From positions 1,684 through 13,912 of the forward strand of contig DFYA01000304.1 in the NCBI GenBank assembly GCA_002382525.1: a DNA stretch of 12,229 nucleotides, given 5' to 3'. This document shows, piece after piece, positions 7,594 through 12,229 of this stretch (its first letter is position 1; each line of letters opens with the position of its first letter). Source of the stretch: Opitutaceae bacterium UBA4094. GTDB lineage: Bacteria > Verrucomicrobiota > Verrucomicrobiia > Opitutales > Opitutaceae. The notes beneath the pieces are model-generated. The model had not been told where the DNA came from. It was given only the letters and a program-made list of their open reading frames with translations, and ran no database searches. Position numbers and translations under genes: made by a program.

Positions 7594-9006
7594 ATGCTTA
7601 CTCGATTTCCTCTCCTCCGCTCCGCGTTCCTTGCCATCGCTGCGGCCAGCGGTCTTGCGCTGCAGGGTGCCGCGCCCGAAGCCGGCGGATTGTTTCGCGC
7701 GAATGATCGCTGGCTCGCCGTGGGCGACAGCATCACGCAAAACGGTGCCTATGCGGCGTCGGTCTATCTCTATTATGCGACGCGTTTCCCCGACCGACCA
7801 TTGACGGCGATCAACGCGGGTATCTCCGGCGACACCGCGTCTGGCGCGCTACGGCGCTATGAGTGGGATATCCGAGCGCAGAAGCCGACCGTGGCCACGG
7901 TGATGTTCGGCATGAACGACGTCAGCCGGGGCAATTACGGTATGGAGGAAGTGACTCCGGAGATTGTCGCCCGACGCGAGGCGGCGCTCGACAGCTACCG
8001 CAAAAACATGCGCACGCTCGTCACGCGTCTCCAAGCCGATGAGGTGCGTGTGGTGCTGGTGACTCCGTCCATTTTCGACGATACGGCCGAAGGCGAACGT
8101 CCACGGCAATCGGGCGTCAACGGCGCCTTGAGCCAGTGCGCTGATTTTATGCGCGAGTTAGCGACCGAGACTGGTTGCTCATTGATCGAACTTCATGAGC
8201 CGATGACGCGCATCAACGCCCGCCTGCAGGCAGGCGATCCGCTCGCCTCGGTCGTGGGGAAGGACCGCATCCATCCGGGAGCCTCAGGCCACCTGCTCAT
8301 GGCCTACCTGCTGCTCAAGGCGCAAGGTGCGCCGCGACTCGTCTCGCACGTGGAAATCGACGCCGCGAGCGCTCGCGCCACCTCGTCCGAAAACGCCGCC
8401 GTGTCTGCTGTCTCGAAGAACGAAGCCGAGCTGACGTTCACGATCAAAGCCGGTGCGATACCGTATCCATTTCCCAATGACGCCAGTGAGGCGCTGGAAT
8501 GGGCGCCATTGCGGGAAGAGCTGAATCAAGAAACCTTGCGCGTTACCGGGCTGGAAACCGGTGCGTATGCGCTCACCATTGATGGGCAACCGGTGCGCAG
8601 TTACACGGCTGCGGAGTTACATGCAGGCGTTAACCTCGCAGCGGAGAAGACCACTCCACAGGCAAAGCAGGCGATGGAGGTGCTGGGACTCGTGAGGGCT
8701 TGGCACAAAACGCTTTCGTCGCGGCTGCGCGTCATTCCTCAGGTTGAGTTCTGGCATCTGAAGGACATCGCCCAGCCGGTTGATTTTGCGGCGGTTCGTC
8801 CGCGTCTGGAGCAGCAGTTGGCGCGCTTGAAGGAGAGCGACGCAAGCATGGACCGCTACAACCGCGGCATCATCGAACGCTATCTGACCGCGAAAGCTGA
8901 GGAATCCACCGCCCGTCGGGAACTGGCCGATCTGGAAGCCCGCATCCGGCTCGAAGCAAAACCCCGTCCGCGTATTTACCGCCTCGTTCCCACCCCACAG
9001 CCATGA
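7594..9006 (+). CDS. Secreted SGNH/GDSL hydrolase with C-terminal helical extension
   Basis: This 470-residue protein starts with a signal peptide (about 1-26, LRSAFLAIAAASGLALQGAA). Catalytic blocks are canonical: S46 in AVGDSITQNG, G79 in NAGISGDT, N108 in MFGMNDVS, and D224/H227 in KDRIHPGASGH. It differs clearly from the upstream GDSL protein and is closer to the TAP-like lysophospholipase/acetylesterase group. After about residue 245 comes a region of unknown role (LEWAPLREELNQETLRVTG onward, including a SYTAAELHAGVNLA segment), ending in a charged helical stretch (about 395-460) that could form a coiled coil. The ATG at 7594 was preferred over an in-frame TTG at 7573 that overlaps the previous stop. 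Its stop overlaps the next start as ATGA (9003-9006), indicating translational coupling. Substrate unknown; sugar deacylation is inferred from context. Confidence 0.88.
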   Translation: MLTRFPLLRSAFLAIAAASGLALQGAAPEAGGLFRANDRWLAVGDSITQNGAYAASVYLYYATRFPDRPLTAINAGISGDTASGALRRYEWDIRAQKPTVATVMFGMNDVSRGNYGMEEVTPEIVARREAALDSYRKNMRTLVTRLQADEVRVVLVTPSIFDDTAEGERPRQSGVNGALSQCADFMRELATETGCSLIELHEPMTRINARLQAGDPLASVVGKDRIHPGASGHLLMAYLLLKAQGAPRLVSHVEIDAASARATSSENAAVSAVSKNEAELTFTIKAGAIPYPFPNDASEALEWAPLREELNQETLRVTGLETGAYALTIDGQPVRSYTAAELHAGVNLAAEKTTPQAKQAMEVLGLVRAWHKTLSSRLRVIPQVEFWHLKDIAQPVDFAAVRPRLEQQLARLKESDASMDRYNRGIIERYLTAKAEESTARRELADLEARIRLEAKPRPRIYRLVPTPQP

Positions 9007-9782
9007 AGCGCTCTCAGCTTGTTTCTATCCTCGCCGCAGTGACGGCGATGTCGTGCGAAAGCGCGGCCTCGGTCGCCGTCTTTTTTGTCGGCGGGCAATC
9101 CAATGCCACCGCCTCGTATAGCAACGGAATCACCGCGGCACTCCAGGCGTCCAACCTCTACGAGGAGGTCCTTGTGGTGCACGCCAACCATTCGGGATCG
9201 CCCAGCTACTATTGGAAGAAAGGCAACGCGGCCGGTCTCTACGAAGCGGACTTTTTCTCCGCGACGGGCACCGGGCGTTTGCAGCAGGAGTTGGCGAACC
9301 TGACGCTTGCCGGAAAGACCTATGATTTTAGCGGCCTCTTTTGGTTCCAGGGCGAGGCCACCTCGGATCGCACCAAGCCCGCGGAGTGGCAGGCGAACTT
9401 TCAGGGGATGCTGTCCAATCTCCGACAAGACTTGGGCGATTCCAACTGGAAGTATGTTGTCACCGCGATCGATGCGAACGCCGCCTTTGCGGACGAAGCC
9501 ACCGTGCAAAGCACCGATGCGTTGCGTAGCGTTGTCTATTCCATGGTGGCGACCGACCCACACGGGTTGCTCGCGGACTCCCGCGGTTACACGCGCACAG
9601 ACACCTGGCACCTGACGACGAGTGAAGGCCACCGGTTTGGAGGTCATTCGGCGGCGGTGTTTATCGCGAGCGTTCCCGAACCGGCGACGGCAGCTCGACT
9701 GTTTGGGGTCGTCGGACTCGGCCTCGCCGTAGGATCGACGCGCTCTCGTTATCGGGCGGGTGGGAGAGTGAACCTCGCATGA
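9003..9782 (+). CDS. Sialate O-acetylesterase-type (SASA/CE6-like) esterase with PEP-CTERM sorting tail
   Basis: The 259-residue protein has a short signal peptide (about 1-23). The SASA/CE6 core shows nucleophile S33 in FFVGGQSNATA, the block WFQGEATS (114-121, E118), and H203 in DTWHLTTSEGHRFGG as likely catalytic histidine. CE6-like enzymes remove acetyl groups from xylan or other glycans. The C-terminus is a classic PEP-CTERM signal: VPEP at 224-227, a hydrophobic stretch (LFGVVGLGLAVG, 233-244) and a basic end (RSRYRAGGR). Such tails are recognised by exosortase/archaeosortase-type sorting enzymes and target the cell surface or biofilm matrix. No other protein of the cluster has one. It overlaps both neighbours by ATGA (9003-9006 and 9779-9782). 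Substrate assignment is by inference from neighbours. Confidence 0.85.
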   Translation: MKRSQLVSILAAVTAMSCESAASVAVFFVGGQSNATASYSNGITAALQASNLYEEVLVVHANHSGSPSYYWKKGNAAGLYEADFFSATGTGRLQQELANLTLAGKTYDFSGLFWFQGEATSDRTKPAEWQANFQGMLSNLRQDLGDSNWKYVVTAIDANAAFADEATVQSTDALRSVVYSMVATDPHGLLADSRGYTRTDTWHLTTSEGHRFGGHSAAVFIASVPEPATAARLFGVVGLGLAVGSTRSRYRAGGRVNLA

Positions 9783-11176
9783 GCTCTCCGTTCACGCCAA
9801 CGACCGTAGGGGAGGCGCTAGCCGAATGGCAGCGGGACCGTTTCGGTATGTCCCTCCACTTCGGGCTCTATTCGGTTGCTACACGGGGCGAGTGGGTGCG
9901 CTCCGCCGAACAGCTCACCGTCGAGGATTACCACAGGTATTTCGAAACGTTTAATCCCGAGCCGGGCTGGGCAACCGAATGGGCGCGGTTGGCGCGCATA
10001 TCCGGCGCGCGTTACGCGGTGCTCACCACCAAGCATCACGACGGATTCTGCCTCTTTGCGTCCGCACTCACTGACTACAACGCTACCCGCACTCCGGCGG
10101 CTCGCGATCTCGTGCAGGAATGGGTGGAGGCTGTTCGCGCGGAAGGCCTAAAGGTTGGGCTCTACTACTCGCTGGTGGATTGGCATCACCCGGATTGCCC
10201 GGCTACCGGGGATCGTCAGCATCCATTACGCCACAAGGCCGACTCGCCCGCGCGGGACACGCATTGCGACTGGTCGCGCTACGTCGCCTACCTGCACGGC
10301 CAAGTCGAGGAATTGTGTTCTCATTATGGGCGCATCGACTCGCTGGTATTCGATTTCTCCTACTGGGATTACGCCGGTGAAAAATGGGGCGCGACCGAAC
10401 TGCTGCGCAAGATTCGCGCGCTACAGCCGCATTGCCTCGTAAACGATCGGCTCGGCAACGAGCCGCGTAAACGCGTGCCGCGTCCTTCCTTCGCGGGTGA
10501 TTACGAGCAGACGGAGCAGAACATCCCTCGCGAGTGCCTGCGCGACGACGCGGGTCAGCCCATGCCTTGGGAAGGTTGGTTTACGCTGACCAATAGCTGG
10601 TGTTTTTCCGTCACGGACAACCTGTGGAAAACGCCCGCCGCGATCATTCGTGCCTTGGTCAACTGCGTCTCGAAGAACGGCAATCTGCTCCTCAACGTTT
10701 CACCCGATGCACGCGGACGGGTCCCCGAAGAAGCGAAGCGTATCTTGGCGGAAGTCGGCGGTTGGCTGTCGCTCAACGGCGAGTCGATCTACGGCGCGTC
10801 GGCGGCGACACTGCCGAAGCCGGAGTGGGGACGCTTCACCCAAAAAGACGGCCGGCTTTACGCGCATGTTTTGGAACCGGTGATCGGTCATATCACGCTT
10901 CCGGACCTGCGCGGCCGGGTGAAAAACGGCCGCCTCGTCGCAAACAACGCGGAGGTGATTCTATGCGATTTTTGGAATCCGGGCGTTCAGACGTTCGACG
11001 GCGCGGAAGACATCTTCTTCAACTTCGCCAATCCGACCGCGTGGACCTACCCGTTGCCCGATGCGCGCGATACGGTGGTCTCGTTCGAACTCTCGACCGA
11101 GGACGAACACGCCGCCGAGGTGAGACGCCTGGCTGAGGCGAAGCATCGCACGGTAAACGACCGGAAACCGTTCTGA
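9779..11176 (+). CDS. Alpha-L-fucosidase, GH29
   Basis: The 465-residue protein has the GH29 order of motifs: RFGMSLHFGLYS near the N-terminus, YAVLTTKHHDGFCLF (79-93) with the paired histidines of the fucose pocket, GLYYSLVDWHHPD (127-139), nucleophile D192 in DSLVFDFSYWD, and GDYEQTEQNIP (240-250), whose glutamates are candidates for the acid/base. NGNLLLNVSPDARG is a further well-conserved family block. It removes terminal alpha-linked fucose. There is no signal peptide, unlike the upstream enzymes, so it probably acts on imported oligosaccharides in the cytoplasm. GGGAGAG at 9762-9768 precedes the start at a usable distance, and the start overlaps the previous stop (ATGA). It is the last gene of the cluster. 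Confidence 0.93.
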   Translation: MSSPFTPTTVGEALAEWQRDRFGMSLHFGLYSVATRGEWVRSAEQLTVEDYHRYFETFNPEPGWATEWARLARISGARYAVLTTKHHDGFCLFASALTDYNATRTPAARDLVQEWVEAVRAEGLKVGLYYSLVDWHHPDCPATGDRQHPLRHKADSPARDTHCDWSRYVAYLHGQVEELCSHYGRIDSLVFDFSYWDYAGEKWGATELLRKIRALQPHCLVNDRLGNEPRKRVPRPSFAGDYEQTEQNIPRECLRDDAGQPMPWEGWFTLTNSWCFSVTDNLWKTPAAIIRALVNCVSKNGNLLLNVSPDARGRVPEEAKRILAEVGGWLSLNGESIYGASAATLPKPEWGRFTQKDGRLYAHVLEPVIGHITLPDLRGRVKNGRLVANNAEVILCDFWNPGVQTFDGAEDIFFNFANPTAWTYPLPDARDTVVSFELSTEDEHAAEVRRLAEAKHRTVNDRKPF

Positions 11177-11251
11177 TCCGTCCGTCGCCCGGTTCTGAGT
11201 GGCGGTGGATACGATGCCCATATCCTCGGGTTAGGAGGGATGGTTAAGTCC

Positions 11252-11286
11252 GGGTTAAAAACCCTGTTCTCAACTTACGTAGTTGA
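11252..11286 (-). terminator. Possible 3' hairpins downstream of tRNA-Leu
   Basis: Reading the minus strand away from the tRNA, a 6-bp inverted repeat (TCAACT/AGTTGA, 11286-11270, loop of 5) is followed by a second, 5-bp one (GGGTT/AACCC, 11264-11252) that contains a run of five T. Together they could end the tRNA transcript. Neither is a textbook terminator, and the second hairpin would also work weakly for the plus-strand fucosidase transcript. Confidence 0.3.
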
Positions 11287-11289
11287 TAA

Positions 11290-11374
11290 TGGTGCCCGGG
11301 AGCGGACTCGAACCGCTACACCGTGAGGCACAGGCTTCTGAGACCTGCGTGTCTACCAATTCCACCACCCGGGC
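11290..11374 (-). tRNA. tRNA-Leu (anticodon CAG), CCA encoded
   Basis: The reverse strand gives an 85-nt cloverleaf. The acceptor stem is GCCCGGG pairing with CCCGGGC, followed by discriminator A and an encoded CCA at 11290-11292. The anticodon CAG lies at 11338-11340, in a seven-base loop CTCAGAA flanked by CAGGT/GCCTG. A long variable arm follows (class II, as expected for leucine), then a T-arm with TTCGAGT between AGCGG and CCGCT. It reads CUG codons. It lies between the fucosidase and the LysR-type gene and marks the right end of the carbohydrate cluster. Confidence 0.97.
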
Positions 11375-11507
11375 AAGGACGGACGGAAACCACACGGGCG
11401 CCTGACACCCTAGGCAAACACAAAATGAGTTGGATGAGACGTCGTGGCTTCGCGGGCGTGCTGTGAACGGAGTTCAATCCATGGGCAGGGTGCCTATGGC
11501 ACTTCGG

Positions 11508-11783
11508 TCATTTGTCCATGGAGGCGAGATCTTCGCGGGCGCTTTGCATCTCGGCGATGATCTTGTGGGCGTGCTCCAGGAGGTGTTGGCCGGGTTCGGT
11601 CAGGGTGACCCGGCGCCCGAGGCGGTCGAAAAGGCGGCAGTCGAGGTCCTGCTCCAGCGCCTTAATGGCGTGGCTGATGGCCGACTGAGTGAGGCTGAGT
11701 TCACGAGCCGCCAGGGTAAAACTGCCGACTCGAGCAAGGGTGGTGAAGGCGAGCAGCTTGCGGCTGTCGAGAATGGTCGTCAT
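11508..11783 (-). CDS. Short LysR-type protein: DNA-binding domain only (truncated or stand-alone)
   Basis: The 91-residue reading from ATG 11783 is a complete LysR winged helix-turn-helix: LLAFTTLARVGSFTLAARELSLTQSAISHAIKALEQDLDCRLFDRLGRRVTLTEPGQHLLEHAHKI is the unbroken family pattern (about 8-73), followed by the start of the linker helix. It stops at TGA 11508-11510 after ASMDK, where a normal LysR protein of about 300 residues continues into its effector-binding domain. Sequence beyond the stop in this frame shows no such domain and runs towards the tRNA gene. It is either a remnant of a deleted gene or a stand-alone DNA-binding protein. The reading could extend upstream to a GTG at 11834, but the ATG fits the family start. 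Divergent from the helicase gene. Confidence 0.75.
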   Translation of the reverse strand: MTTILDSRKLLAFTTLARVGSFTLAARELSLTQSAISHAIKALEQDLDCRLFDRLGRRVTLTEPGQHLLEHAHKIIAEMQSAREDLASMDK

Positions 11784-11897
11784 GGGATGTGTGGGCGGCC
11801 GAAAGAATTTTGCTAATAGCAGAATCCAAGCCACGCATCGGAGTTTGCCGGACTTGTTGTAAAAAACCCCTCGCGGACGGGGGGCATCGGTGTAACC

Positions 11898-12229
11898 GTG
11901 CCGCCTCTTTTTCCCGTGGCCCGTTCCGACGATACCCCTTCACCCGCTTTCCGCATCGATTTCCCGCCCGAGTTGCCGATCAGCTCGCGGGCGTCCGAGA
12001 TCGTGGACCTCATCGCGGCGCATCCGGTGATCATCCTCGCGGGCGAAACCGGTTCGGGCAAAACCACGCAAATTCCCAAAATGTGCCTCGCGGCTGGCCG
12101 CGGTCGGAACGGCGCGATCGCCTGCACGCAGCCGCGCCGCGTCGCCGCGTTGTCGGTCTCGAAGCGGGTGGCCGAAGAACTCAACGTCGAGTGGGGCGGC
12201 CCCGTCGGCTGCAAAATCCGTTTCGACGA
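11898..12229 (+). CDS. hrpA: DEAH-box ATP-dependent RNA helicase, HrpA family (N-terminal part, cut by window end)
   Basis: The frame beginning at GTG 11898 stays open to the window edge (about 110 residues). It carries the Walker A motif GETGSGKTTQIPK (49-61) and motif Ia TQPRRVAALS (77-86), then VAEEL and VGCKIRFD, the spacing and wording of DEAH RNA helicases such as HrpA. These unwind RNA using ATP; HrpA proteins are over 1200 residues, so most of it lies outside. A run of G at 11879-11884 lies upstream of the GTG at 11898; a second in-frame GTG at 11916 is an alternative start and no in-frame ATG is present upstream of the motifs. Unrelated to the sugar cluster; a housekeeping neighbour. 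Confidence 0.85.
   Translation, partial: MPPLFPVARSDDTPSPAFRIDFPPELPISSRASEIVDLIAAHPVIILAGETGSGKTTQIPKMCLAAGRGRNGAIACTQPRRVAALSVSKRVAEELNVEWGGPVGCKIRFD

Noticed and set aside
11479..11499. Imperfect 9-bp hairpin just after the LysR-type gene
   Set aside because: It has a mismatch on the gene's own strand and no T-run, so it is not supported as a terminator.
11430..11816. Plus-strand open frame of 128 codons
   Set aside because: Antisense to the LysR helix-turn-helix, which matches the family pattern without a break.
11862..11884. Possible minus-strand terminator (CCCC/GGGG with six T)
   Set aside because: The stem is only four pairs and it sits between two divergent genes, where no minus-strand transcript is expected to end.
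1..12229. CRISPR array, insertion sequence, prophage or attachment site
   Set aside because: No spaced repeats, transposase, integrase or duplicated tRNA 3' end were seen; the tRNA-Leu is intact with no second copy of its end in the window.

Overview
The window reads as a GC-rich bacterial chromosome with a carbohydrate-degradation locus. The mix of features suggests a verrucomicrobial relative, possibly Opitutaceae-like: secreted multi-domain glycosidases, a PEP-CTERM-tailed esterase, an FAD-dependent oxidoreductase of the PF12831 type, starts that mostly lack a Shine-Dalgarno sequence, and no SusC/SusD pair. That placement is inference from gene content; no phylogenetic marker gene was analysed.

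Layout. The left edge (1-662, minus) holds the N-terminal part of an FAD-dependent oxidoreductase, divergent from an AraC-family regulator (795-1700, plus). A 108-bp spacer follows, with a TTGACA box, three GCGCAC half-sites and a perfect 10-bp tandem repeat ending 2 bp before the next start. Six plus-strand genes then form the core: a clan GH-A-like secreted glycosidase (1809-3182), a large modular GH30 protein with FN3, ConA-like and LamG-type modules (3242-6331), a strong hairpin (6353-6383), two different SGNH/GDSL hydrolases (6401-7576 and 7594-9006), a sialate-O-acetylesterase-type protein with a PEP-CTERM tail (9003-9782) and a GH29 alpha-L-fucosidase (9779-11176). The last three are closely coupled, with two ATGA overlaps.

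The right part is ordinary chromosome: tRNA-Leu(CAG) on the minus strand (11290-11374), a very short LysR-type gene carrying only the DNA-binding domain (11508-11783, minus), and the start of a DEAH-box RNA helicase of the HrpA family (from 11898, plus, cut by the window end).

Working model (inference): the AraC regulator senses a sugar and controls the cluster. Two secreted glycosidases cut a polysaccharide backbone, three esterases remove acyl (probably acetyl) groups, the fucosidase removes terminal fucose, and the oxidoreductase may process a released sugar or a related metabolite. The target would be an O-acylated, fucose-containing heteropolysaccharide. No transporter, sulfatase or fucose-catabolic gene is visible here. 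The families are known; the unusual points are their combination, the PEP-CTERM sorting of only one member, and the promoter architecture.
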